Shown piece after piece: positions 49,201-59,049 of a stretch of DNA of 64,000 bases; the stretch's first letter is position 1, and every line of letters begins with the position of its first letter. Source of the DNA: Mytilisepta virgata (Eukaryota > Mollusca > Bivalvia > Mytilida > Mytilidae); assembly GCA_028015205.1 (NCBI GenBank), contig CM051517.1, forward strand, positions 40,435,135 through 40,499,134. The letters are read 5' to 3'. The notes beneath the pieces were generated by a model. It saw nothing but the letters and a program-made list of their open reading frames with translations. It was not told the DNA's origin and made no database searches. Both the position numbers and the translations under genes were made by a program.

Positions 49201-51308
49201 AAATCAAAATTCTAAAACCTTATTTCGCATCTACATACAGTTCGTGACAATACTGTATAGAAATTAAATGCATGACGTTAAAAATGAATGAGGAGTTCTG
49301 GAGACAAGATTATTTAACTGACGGACAGTCAGACGGACGGACAGACGGACCTATTACAAATATCCCTGAACTTCATTCGAAGTGCGGGGATAATGAGCAT
49401 GTGTTATATGAAGAGTCACATGAACATGGCGTCTCCAATCTATGTATCTCATTCTGAATAATTTTTATATTGATATTTAAGATAAAACAGTTCACATTAG
49501 AATATTCATTCTTTTGTAGCTCACCTGGTCCAGGAATTGTATCTGATGACCCTGCCCACTATCCAAGATGACAACTAGATCCCTATGGGAAATTCACTTA
49601 GAGGTCTTCTTTTCTGAAACCACAAAGTCAAATGGAACAAAACTTGACAGCAAATAACCCAAATGTATCAGATGACCTTGTCCACCACCCAAAATGGCCA
49701 CCATAGACAAATATAGTTTAACATAGGACCCTATGGGAAATTTACTTAAAGATCTTCTTGTCTGAAACCACAAAGTCAATTGTAACAAAAGTTGGTAGCA
49801 ATAGTTCATAGGTGGTCCTCTTTCAGAATTATATCCAATGGCCACCAGAGCCAATCATAGTTTAACATAGAACCCTACAGAATTTACTTGAAGATATTCT
49901 TGTTTGAAACCACTAGGCCAATTGGAACAAAGCATGGCAGTAGTGATCCTTAGGTAGTCCTCTTCCAGAATTGTATCCAATGACCCCACCCACTATCCAA
50001 GATGGCCACCAGAGGCAAATATATTTTAACATAGGACCTTATGGGAAAATTCATTGAAAGATCTTCTTGTTTGAAACCGGTGAGCAATTTGGCAAAACCA
50101 GTGAATCAGTTTGAACTTGACAGCAATGTTCCAGACTTCCATTCAAGATGGAAATAGTCAAACAATTTATTTTAAAAATTATTTCCTGGTGATCGATACA
50201 GGCTCCTGGGAGCCTCTAGTTTAATGGTTACAAAGCTGTTTTAAAAATGGTTCCTTTCTCTTTGAATAAAGTAATACATATATAAAAAAATTAAGACAGA
50301 GGGTAATATGATTAATATCATACATCTAAGTATTAAACAATTCTTTAAGATTTTTTCTTTCTTTCAGCTGACTACAGGAAGTGGGATATGGCTGGTCGAC
50401 AAGGGCCATACATCAGTAAGGATGCCTGGGCTCCACCTACTGCCAGATTTGAAGGGCAGTCCACCATGAACCATGATTTTAAGAAATATTCACAAGCTCC
50501 CCGACAGTCAATGAAACCAAATGAAGCCACGAGATTATCTGATGCACCCTTTGAAAACGACACTGATTATAGAACTTCTTACAAAGCACATGCACTTGGG
50601 CCAAAATTTATTCGGGAGAGGGAACAGTACAAGGCTTCAGGCGTTCCATTCGATGGTGTTACCACATTTAAACGAGATTTTCGGGGACCAGTTGCAGAAA
50701 TTACAAAAAGTTTCAAACCAGAAAATGTTGCCTTCTCCTCTGGTCAACCTCTTGAAGATGTAACAACAAATCGTAAAGATTATGTCAAATGGCCAGCTAC
50801 CAAACCATATGTTCATATTCAAGAAGGTTACAAGAAACCAGACGGGGACATGTTTATGCAAACAACACATAAGTCAACTTACAGGGAATTACCATTGTCC
50901 AAAAGTGTAGCAGTTAGACCAGCAGAGGCTGGAAAAGTTTCTGGGCCATTTGATGGTACAACAAATTATGCACAGAATTACAAGCAGTGGCAAGTACAGA
51001 GAGTAGAACCACATATGCGAGACAGCTACCATCCCAATACTGCACCATTTGAAGGCATGTCTACACAAAAGGCCCACTACATTCAACATGGTCTTCAGCC
51101 CAACAGATCATATAAACCAGATAACACTGCCTTCCAGAGCAATGCGAAATTTGAAGATGGAACGATGTATCGCCAAGACTACGTTCCAAAGCCACGACCT
51201 ATATGCCCATGTTATGATTCTAATGCTGCCAATGTGACATGTGCCAGGCATAATATAACACAGACTGTAACAGCTTTACCTCGTGGAATGGCAGTTCAAG
51301 TAGCTTAG
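40265..51308 (+). CDS. SAXO: SAXO-family microtubule-stabilising protein (complete)
   Basis: Five exons in consistent phase give 448 aa. The start is MTTKCYECTCG/KH, a CxxCxCGxH cluster like the N-terminus of vertebrate SAXO1/2 (FAM154). About twelve modules of the form PF-[DE]-G-x-T-x-Y-x-x-DY-x-x-W/H follow, at 30-40-residue spacing (examples GPFDGTTNYAQNYKQW, APFEGMSTQKAHYIQH). These are the Mn-type microtubule-binding modules of the MAP6/STOP and SAXO families. The C-terminus has CPCYDSNAANVTCARH. SAXO proteins bind and stabilise microtubules of centrioles, basal bodies, cilia and sperm flagella. It is Lys/Arg-rich, with no signal peptide or membrane segment. Whether it is orthologous to SAXO1 or SAXO2 cannot be decided here. 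Confidence 0.93.
40640..40735. repeat. Dispersed repeat family A, truncated copy 3
   Basis: It shares ACAATGTGTGTGGTGAAATA and ATATTTCACCCAGTGAA with the copy at 9,780. It lies in SAXO intron 1. Confidence 0.45.
43326..44230 (+). repeat. Composite tandem-core repeat (TATGCCCCACC type)
   Basis: It starts with the hairpin GACCCCGTGACTAAGTGGTC then GGGGCCATATAG. Two ~170-bp units with GTTAAGTTTTGCGTTTAGG follow, then two ~157-bp units with CTTCAGGTATTGAGCTGATT and GTGAGTCTACCATGATG. It ends near GGGTTGCGACACCCAG. Noncoding. Confidence 0.6.
45211..45384 (+). CDS. SAXO: SAXO exon 2
   Basis: KHLKPHVHTDVIGRGDPSSK, then STEYNQTYKQHPINLRESFK and GGAFEDRTTNR. It holds the first repeat modules. Acceptor TTTTTTTAG, donor ATAG/GTAAAT. 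Confidence 0.93.
46257..46369 (+). CDS. SAXO: SAXO exon 3
   Basis: QDYIQHPLEKPFVRVPDQYH, then GAMDGMTSYNKDF. The PLEKPFV stretch is shared with the paralog at 63.8 kb (PVEKPFV). Donor ACGA/GTTAGT. Confidence 0.92.
46762..46904. mobile_element. Short hairpin MITE in SAXO intron 3
   Basis: Inverted arms share AATCAGTCAT and TGTGAGATTGGACA around a ~65-bp centre that itself contains AACCCGAGGC / GAGGCTC motifs. Next to it (47,200-47,300) lies more sequence with TGTGAGA/TCTCACA motifs. Confidence 0.6.
47806..47892 (+). CDS. SAXO: SAXO exon 4
   Basis: KFAPPATQIRHDGQKMQGGK then FEGEPTYK. One module split by the next intron (TYK/SDYRKW). Acceptor TTTTCAG, donor AAAT/GTAAAT. Confidence 0.92.
47984..48180 (+). 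mobile_element. Degenerate copy of the first SINE family
   Basis: GCTTCGGTGGTCTCATGGTA, a decayed B-box, GTCAAACCAAAGAAATTAAT, TTCTCCGCCAAGCAGGC and CACCTAGGAGTAAGAACA match the SINE at 54,440 with many changes. The 3' half is lost. Confidence 0.72.
48357..49391 (+). mobile_element. Pearl/Helentron-like element, copy B (intact)
   Basis: The ends are inverted 11-bp sequences, ATCCCCGCACT at the left and AGTGCGGGGAT at the right. Between them are about six ~150-bp cores (AAAACCTTATTGCACATC, GTGACAATACTGTATAGAA, TTCGACCCCTGT) and then an ACGG-rich tract (CGGACGGACAGACGGACC). Cores plus an ACGG microsatellite are the pearl layout described in bivalves. It lies in SAXO intron 4. Confidence 0.72.
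49516..50220 (-). mobile_element. Tandem-core element family B, inverted copy
   Basis: On the minus strand it begins GAGGCTCCCAGGAGCCTGTATC and ends CAGGTGAGCTA, with about four cores between. It lies in SAXO intron 4, 148 bp before the last exon. Confidence 0.68.
50368..51308 (+). CDS. SAXO: SAXO exon 5 (last coding exon)
   Basis: 941 bp, from SDYRKWDMAGRQGPYIS to a TAG stop at 51,306. It holds eight of the modules, two SFKP/SYKP linkers and the C-terminal Cys/His cluster. Acceptor TTTCTTTCAG. Confidence 0.97.
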
Positions 51309-54300
51309 ACATTATATTAATGTCCAAAAATGCTTTGTATGTTAATTGTTAAGAGATTCATAGTGACCTCAAGCAATTGTTAAACTTGGAAATGTTAAAA
51401 TGTTTTTCTTCAAATGTCATATGAAATTCCACAAAATGTAGACTAAATTAGATTAGGTTTCAATCTGTAGATGTTTCAAAGGATAACTAATGTACACATA
51501 AACTCTAACTCTCATAAAAAAAATTTAGTTGGGATATTGAGTGTGTAGTTTTTCAAACTCTATTAAAAACCTCATATAACCTCTGCATAAAAATACTCTA
51601 AATATTTTTCTATAAAAATGATTGGTCATCTGTTTGCAATAAATAGTGCTTCATTTTCTGATTTCCATAGAGACATTGCAATTCATTTTTAAACTTTCAG
51701 TCAACAACATTTTCACAGCATTTATAATCTTTTTTGTCCTTACAATGTTGTTATCATAGTGATCATATTACAAAACGTTTTAAGAATTTTTGCTTGTCAT
51801 AAATGCTGAATATGTTATATTATTTGTTACAAGTTTAAACTTTTTGCAAAAAAATGGAAGCCTGTGTGGTATAATTCAGTTTATATAGGTACAATGTTTG
51901 ATTTTCTGGATGTAAAAGTGGAAATAGGGCATAATTAATTATAATTAACTATTAATGAAATTATTATTGTGGTATTTTTCCCTGTTATATACAATGTTTC
52001 TTTTTTTTTACATGGACTTAAAAATATTGTTGTATTCTAGATATTTGGCCATTTTTAATCTGCAAGAACATAGCTGACAACAGATACAACTAACTTTTAT
52101 CAATTTTGCCTATAAGACTTTAAGAGCAGTGCCATTAATGTACATTTTATTTTAAACCATATAGAGTATATACTAAAAGTTTTTCTGTGGTATTAAAAGC
52201 TCAATATTTTTATAAGAGTATTTTCTTGCAGGTTTATATGATCATTGAACATTGATAGATACATATTCATGTTGTAAAAAGTAAAATAGTTGTTAAAAGC
52301 TCAGTCATTGCTACTACTGTGATATAGTTTTTGATGTCATGTTGAAGGAGTTTTTCCATACGTATTTGTATAGGTTGAAAATTTAGAATATTGTATGTAA
52401 CTTGTAAATAATTAAATATATTCCGTTGACATGCCAATTTCCAACTTCTTTATCTCAGATTTCCTAATATTTTTAAGTGGGTGTTGGCACAAGAGTTTAT
52501 ATTAAATTTCTCAAAGTATTTTTGATGGCAAAACTCCTGATATTAAATTGATTAATATATCTCAAACTCAGATTCTACCTGTTTATATCTCAAAATATTA
52601 TTGTCTATTCAAATGCTTTGATATAACGAAAGTCAACAGCATGTCTGACTCCATAATGTCCAAGGCATAATATGTGCTGTGTTTATGTATGAGGCCATTT
52701 TTGTTAGAGCTTTAATTATATTTGATTTTTGTTGCTTATTTATATATAACTTATGGATTTAGGGTAGTTTCAAGATAGTGTGCCAAAATGATTTTTATCT
52801 GCTGATAAACAGTAGCCTTCTCCAATGTCAGATATCTTATACTGTTGGTTTTATGTTTTGTTGAATGCCTGATTTTCATGGTTTTTGAAGCCCATTGTAA
52901 CCACAAATTTGGGATTTAAATATATATTTTTTATTGCTTTCGAAAACTATTTCACTGCACTTGCAGATATATTGTAGATCTTTATCCCCAAATTTGTGCT
53001 GGGGATATACAAAGGAAATTTTATCTCAAAGAAAACTTTTTATGAAATTTCAGTGATTGAAGAGGACTACTGTTTACTAAAATGTGCCATTATTGTATTA
53101 AAGTCAAACAGTTCATATAAAAAAATAAAATGTAAAAAGAAATTTTGAAAATATTTTTAGCACTTCTGCCGATAATGGAAATTCATACTGCGATTAAATT
53201 TTTATTTGTATATTCCTACATTCTGCGTTAACATAATATTGAATAATCCTTATTTATAAAACTAAGTCAGCATTTATTACTCAATAATCTGCATCAATTA
53301 GATTTAAAACTTCAAACAAATTGGTGTGTCTCATCTTATTCTTTTCTTGCGAAAGGAACCATGCTGACTTAGTTTTCATAAAAGAAAACTAACAAGCTTT
53401 ATTTATTATATATAGTTAGTAGTATATCATGTTCATTTTTTATGTTAAATTGTCATTACTTAATTTTTCCCCATCACAGTTCAATTTTGAATAGTATTAT
53501 GATAATAATTTTATACACTTTACCATACAGTGTTTCTCATTATGAATTCAATGGCAGTTTGTGTGATATGGCAATTACAATAAGTTTATGTCATCTTGGA
53601 AGAGTTGTGAATTTCTTTTTAATTATAGGAAATTTCCAGTGATTGCAATTGGAATTGTGACAATGAAATTTGATATCTTATCATCCAGTTTCACTCTAAT
53701 GAAGTTTTGAGTGTTTTTGCAGTTGTTTATTTCATGAAATAAAAGTCATTCCATTTTTTTTTATAGGAAATGCATTTTTACAAGCAGAATATTTTAATCG
53801 AGCATTTATTTTAAATGAATTTATGGTTGAAAGTTTACATATTACAAAGAGCATAAAGGATTTTAAGATTACATCAGCACAAGTAATTATGCCTGTAATG
53901 AGGACACTGTTTTTTATTTTATTTTTTAAGTGAAAATTACTTGAGAAACGAGTCATGTTTTTCTAAGTCAATATATATTTTATGATACTTTTACAGAATA
54001 TTTTAGTATTAATTTTACAAATTTCATAAAGCATTTATATAGATTTTATTAACATTCCAATAAAGTATTTTAATTTGTTTAATTTTTAAATATAGATTTT
54101 TATGTTCTTTGATGGTACAGCCTTTTTTTTTTACAGATGATTTGTCAGTACATATATATCATACGTAGATAATAAAAAATAAAAATGCATAATTCTTCTT
54201 ACTTTTTATGTTACTAGAACATATCCTGTACACAGATATGTAAGGCATGTTTTTTACAAAGAATTTTTAAGTACTTCTACTACAATGTTAATAAGATCAA

Positions 54301-54430
54301 CAAATGACTTTGAAAAAAGGTCACCTGGTCACATTTTTTATGAAGTAGCTTAATGCTGAGCTAGCTATTAATTGATGGCCATATTTTGTGATATTTCACA
54401 GTGAACTATCTTTAGAAACGGGAGATTTCC
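51309..54430 (+). other. SAXO 3' UTR and flank
   Basis: AATAAA signals occur at 51,638, 53,738 and 54,059 on the plus strand, so the UTR may be ~0.35 kb or ~2.8 kb. There is no other gene or recognised element. The stretch is T-rich. Confidence 0.55.
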
Positions 54431-54439
54431 AATTATGCT

Positions 54440-54792
54440 TAACCGCCTCGGTGGTCTCATGCTCGCCCCGAGTGCGGAAGGTCGCGGGTTCGATCCCCGG
54501 CCGGGTCAAACCAAAGACATTAAAATTGGTATTTGCAGCTTTTCCGCCAAGCACGTGGCATCTAGGAGTACGAGCGAAGACTGGTCGACTCGGAGTCAGC
54601 ATAATGTGTCCCAGTGAGGTGATATGTCTTCCTGCGGACAGTTACCTCGTGAGCTAGCACATCAAATATCCGACTTAGCGTGTCGGTCTAGTACAAAGCA
54701 GGGATCATATTCATTATCATATCAACATGTTCTCGTCCTGATATGCACCTGGTTGCCACTGGACGTTAAACAATAATTCATCCATCATCCAT
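54440..54792 (+). mobile_element. tRNA-derived SINE with perfect 11-bp target duplication
   Basis: The head is CCGCCTCGGTGGTCTCATGC, the B-box GGGTTCGATCCCCGG. The body (CCGCCAAGCACGTGGCATC; CGACTTAGCGTGTCGGTC) is followed by a 3' end CTGGACGTTAAACAATAATT and a short ATCC/CATC tail. CCAATTATGCT flanks it exactly (54,429-54,439 and 54,793-54,803). Near-identical to the minus-strand copy at 8,564. Confidence 0.9.
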
Positions 54793-54833
54793 CCAATTAT
54801 GCTCTTTAAAATGAAATGTAATAAATCACTGTG

Positions 54834-54932
54834 GTGCAATATGTTTTATGGACCACTTGCAGCAATATTGCCCACGGCCATTGGCCTTGGACAATATTGT
54901 TGTTAAGTGGTCCATAAAACATGATATTGCAC
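54834..54932. mobile_element. 99-bp hairpin MITE
   Basis: The arms share GTGCAATAT, GTTTTATGGACCACTT and CAATATTG, meeting at the palindromic centre GGCCATTGGCC. It lies 30 bp downstream of the SINE. Confidence 0.75.
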
Positions 54933-55305
54933 TCATAATTGAAAAATATACCTTTCATAGATAAAAAATAAGATAATGCTTCTTTACAATGTACCTCCTA
55001 TAAGTAAAAACTGCTAAGTTAGAAAAACATAAAGCTACCCAAATCCAGGCTTTAAGGGCTTAATTTGCTGTAAATGGTAACCATATGTCCACTTCACTTG
55101 ACCTGATTTTCAGGATTGACTGACATTATAAAGGTTTTGTAATTACAGTCTAGTTTTGTTTTTAACATATTGTACAAAGCAGAGATTCTAGATCTGAAGA
55201 GGGGGTTAAGAAACTAAATGGAATGAAAGAAGATGTAATGAAAATAGTTAAAACCTTTCTCTGAGAAGTACAAAACAGTCCTCGTATATTCTACAACAAT
55301 CTTAA

Positions 55306-55657
55306 CAAGTTCTCATGGACCCCATATATTGCAAAACAAGTTTTCATGGACCCCATATATTGCAAAACAAGTTCTCATGGACCCTATATACTGCAAAACA
55401 AGTTCTCATGGACCCTATATACTGCAAAACAAGTTCTCATGGACCCTATATACTGCAAAACAAGTTCTCATGGACCCTATATACTGCAAAACAAAGTTCT
55501 CATGGACCCTATATACTGCAAAACAAGTTCTCAAGGACCCTATATACTGCAAAACGTTCTCATGGACCCTATATACTGCAAGACAAGTTCTCATGGACCC
55601 TATATACTGCAAAACAAGTTCTTGTGGACCCTATATACTGCAAAACAAGTTCTCATA
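55306..55657 (+). repeat. 31-bp minisatellite, 11 copies
   Basis: The unit is TTCTCATGGACCC then TATATACTGCAAAACAAG. Eight copies are 31 bp; the others vary by one or two bases. Because 31 is not a multiple of three and no frame of the unit contains a stop, all three plus frames stay open, giving spurious frames up to 178 codons. No spacers. Confidence 0.93.
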
Positions 55658-55859
55658 CAAAAACAACAAAATTCAACCCATTAAACCACAAAATACCTGA
55701 AATAAAACTATTCAAAAATACATCCAAAAAAAAAAAAAAAAGAAAAATTATACAACCACAACTTGGAATAGGCAGATTCTGTACCAATTTGGCCAGTGCT
55801 CGACCCTTTGTAACTGTGACAATGGCAGGACAAATAGTAGAAAACAAATAAGAGTAATG

Positions 55860-58270
55860 AATTTGACACCTGAAACATGCAATGAACAAGTAAAAGAACT
55901 ATGTGTAAAAGTGCAGACTATTAAATACTAACTGTTGCTAAATTAATTTGTTGAAAATCAATTTTTCTGAAACAATGGTGATCTTATTTTGTTAAGGATT
56001 CCATCCACTATCTCAGTGGAGCAATGGCAATTAAGAATAAAAACATTGACTGTTAGGATTTGGGTCTTAATTATGTATTCAAAGAGGATAAATACCTTCA
56101 AGATGGTTGTTCAGTGTGCTAAAACTGAAAATGCAGCATTGGGTTAATTATTTATCATCATTACCCTGATCTTAATATATTTCAAGAATTGTTAGACATT
56201 ATACAAATTCAATCGAATTCCATTAGACATGAATATAAAGAGTCATTGTATTGTTAAATGTTGTCTATAGGGAGTACCAGTAGTATGTGTTTGGTTTTTT
56301 TGTTGTTGATTTTTTAGTGTTTGTTTATGGTGTGGTTATTGCTCCACATTGAATGTCATGAAACTGAGTTAATTGACATGTTTGATCTTAAGGGATATTA
56401 CATCTTTGAAGCATATGCCATATTGTTCATTTTTATAATTAATCATAGGAGAAATAATTCTTGAAAAAAGCATTTCATTGCATTTAGTTTTGTCTATTCT
56501 GTTTTTATTCAACAAACGAGGAATATGAAATTTAAGAATATATATTACAGGTATGTCATTCATATAAAATACATATGTATATCCCTACTTGTAAAGTTGT
56601 GGGTATACTGGAATACACTTTTCCTTTTGTCTGTCTGGCCACAAATCTTGTCTACACAATAAGTCATTTATCTTTTGGCAGGGGAGTGAAAATAATTCCA
56701 GAAAGAAAAAAACCTGAGTGATGTGCTAAATTCATCTGGCAGGCAGTAAAGATTACAATAAAAGGATTGTTGAATGTAGCATGGGTTGTTTACTATCCAT
56801 GCTATTGTCAAGATTTGGTTACTCACCTGTGAAATATTTAGAAGGCATTATGTTGTACAGCTCAACGGAATATAGTCAACTGCACATGCTGATCACCACC
56901 AATCAAATTTTAACTTTGGCCCACAGATTGACATTTTGCACCTTATATGTTGCTCAATAATATTTGGTGTAATGGTTTCATAGTTGATTAATTATTGGAG
57001 GAATTATTGCCCTATCCATATATTTTTGTCTGAATACCTTGTGTATCCAACTATAGTCATTCTGTTTTTATGTTCATATCTGATATCAGTATGGTTGGGC
57101 ATGACCTGAACGTGCACAAATTGTAGAGATTTCATGGTTCATCCATGTTTGCAAGAGTTATTGCCCTTATCATATCTTTTGTCTGATTGCCTGATTTGTG
57201 ATGGATTTTTTTCTACATGCATTTAGTTACCAAATTATTATCAATATTCCTTATTTGACTTAAATTTGCATAATTTCCTAATTAGTTTATCAATCTTTTT
57301 CATCAGTTATTTATTAGAAAACAATGTTTATGTAGTTGGGAATATTTTACAAAAGACATGGTGAAGTTATCTTTTTTCGTTAAAAAGTAAGACTTTTTTG
57401 TTACTCTTGAAAAATGAAAAATTTAGGCTTTTTGGCTCAAATATACCAAAATCAGTGTTGATTATCTTAAAAACTAAGTCATGGAGGTATGTTTCTTTTT
57501 ACATATTTGAAAATTATACATAAAAATTGACCATAAAAATTGACCATCTGCTAAATTTTCAGCAAAAATTCAGTGGAGGAACCTTATTGTATCGTATTCC
57601 CTTAAGGCCTGGTTTTTTAATATTTTTCTTTTCTTTGCTGTATATTCAATGAATTTGATATTTTTCATTTATTTATTTGTGCTTTTTCTTTATTTTTTGT
57701 CTTTACTATTAAGTTTTTTCAAGATATTTTTTTTTCAAACTTTGGTATTTCATTGTCTGTTCCTGTACTGATATAAGATTCTCTACTTTGTTTAATGTGA
57801 ACATCTGAAAGGAGATAATTCTAGATTTTTTCACTTTTCATATTCAAATAAAGATTTATCTGCCCTTTTGTTCCATATGGTTACTTACTACAGGAAAATG
57901 TAGTTTTGCTAGTTTTGTCCAATAGGGCATGGTAGAAAGCTAGTACATGTTTTCAAATGAAAGGAGATGTGAAGAAAGTGTGGATGAGACAACAAAGCCT
58001 AAAACTTACACTAATTTTGGTCTGTTCAATTCGGAGATGGGATGACGTCCTCATGACATTTACACCATATTAATTCTTTCTCATACAAACAAGTTGTCAT
58101 ACAGTGACTACTTTAGATTTCTCTGATACAGAACTATTATAATACCTTACACAGTATAATTGTAATAAGACAATTTTGATGTTTTTGGCCAGGTTGCACA
58201 GAGTGCAAATCCGGGTTATAGTATGGTAAATGTTGGGCGGGTGGTTTGGGGGTGGCAGGCAGGTGGGGAA
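55860..58270. other. Intergenic sequence without a recognised gene
   Basis: T-rich sequence. A diverged duplication with ATTGCCCT...TTTTTGTCTGA at 56,990-57,040 and 57,165-57,195. No supported coding region. Confidence 0.5.
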
Positions 58271-58272
58271 AA

Positions 58273-58580
58273 TGGGTACCTATTTTGCGAAATCAACTCC
58301 TCCTACAGTTTTTCACCCACATCCTTGAAACTTCATAGAATGTTTCTATATATATTGAAGATGAGCACCTCACTTTATGGAATTATTTCAGGAATTATTT
58401 CCCATTTTTCCAAACTTAGGAACTTAGTGGTTTTTTATTGACATCTTCAATAGAGGGTACCTATTTTGTGAAATCAACTCCTCCTACAGTTTGTCACCCA
58501 CATCCTTGAAAGTTGAAAGAATGTTTCTGTAATTAAAGATTTGCACTTTATGGATATGTTTTAAAATTTTTTGCAATTCT
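58273..58580 (+). repeat. ~180-bp tandem duplication
   Basis: Two units begin GGGTACCTATTTTG.GAAATC, share CCACATCCTTGAAA and GAATGTTTCT, and are offset by about 183 bp. The second unit is cut short. Confidence 0.7.
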
Positions 58581-58800
58581 TGAAGACTTTCATTATTCAA
58601 GCACTGAGGATTTCTTCTCATTTTTAAACGAGGATACAATTTGTGATGTCACTTCTGATTGACTTTTGTCTATATAAATATTCATGACTGCCAATGTGCA
58701 ATATGATCTTCAAACAATCACCTTTGTCACCACTACAGTAACACCCCGTGAAGCAACCCGGCCATTTGTGTCTTTGACCCATTTTTCTGAAAATTTGTGA

Positions 58801-59030
58801 CACTGGAAGACAAATGTGATGTCCAATGGCTGTCCGGAATGTACCGTCATTGGTGCAGGATAATTATGTTTGTGATGTCATGAAACAATAGTGATGTCCG
58901 CCGGGTGACATATGTGATGTCCAATGGCTGTCCAGAATGTACCGTCTTGGTGCAGGATAGTTATGTTTGTAATAACATGAAACAATAGTGATGTCCGCCG
59001 AGTGACAAATGTGATGTCCCATGGCTGTAA
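58801..59030 (+). repeat. ~107-bp tandem repeat
   Basis: About 2.2 units with AATGTGATGTCCAATGGCTG, GAATGTACCGTC, GTGCAGGATA and AACAATAGTGATGTCCGCCG. It is more GC-rich than its surroundings. Confidence 0.78.
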
Positions 59031-59049
59031 CCATCTTTGGCCCTGAATT

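Noticed and set aside
54440..54520. Functional tRNA gene
   Set aside because: A- and B-box-like sequences are present but the flanks do not fold into a proper acceptor stem, and the sequence continues into a SINE body with target duplications.
55306..55657. Regular direct repeats resembling a CRISPR array
   Set aside because: The 31-bp units abut without spacers and the DNA is clearly eukaryotic. It is a minisatellite.
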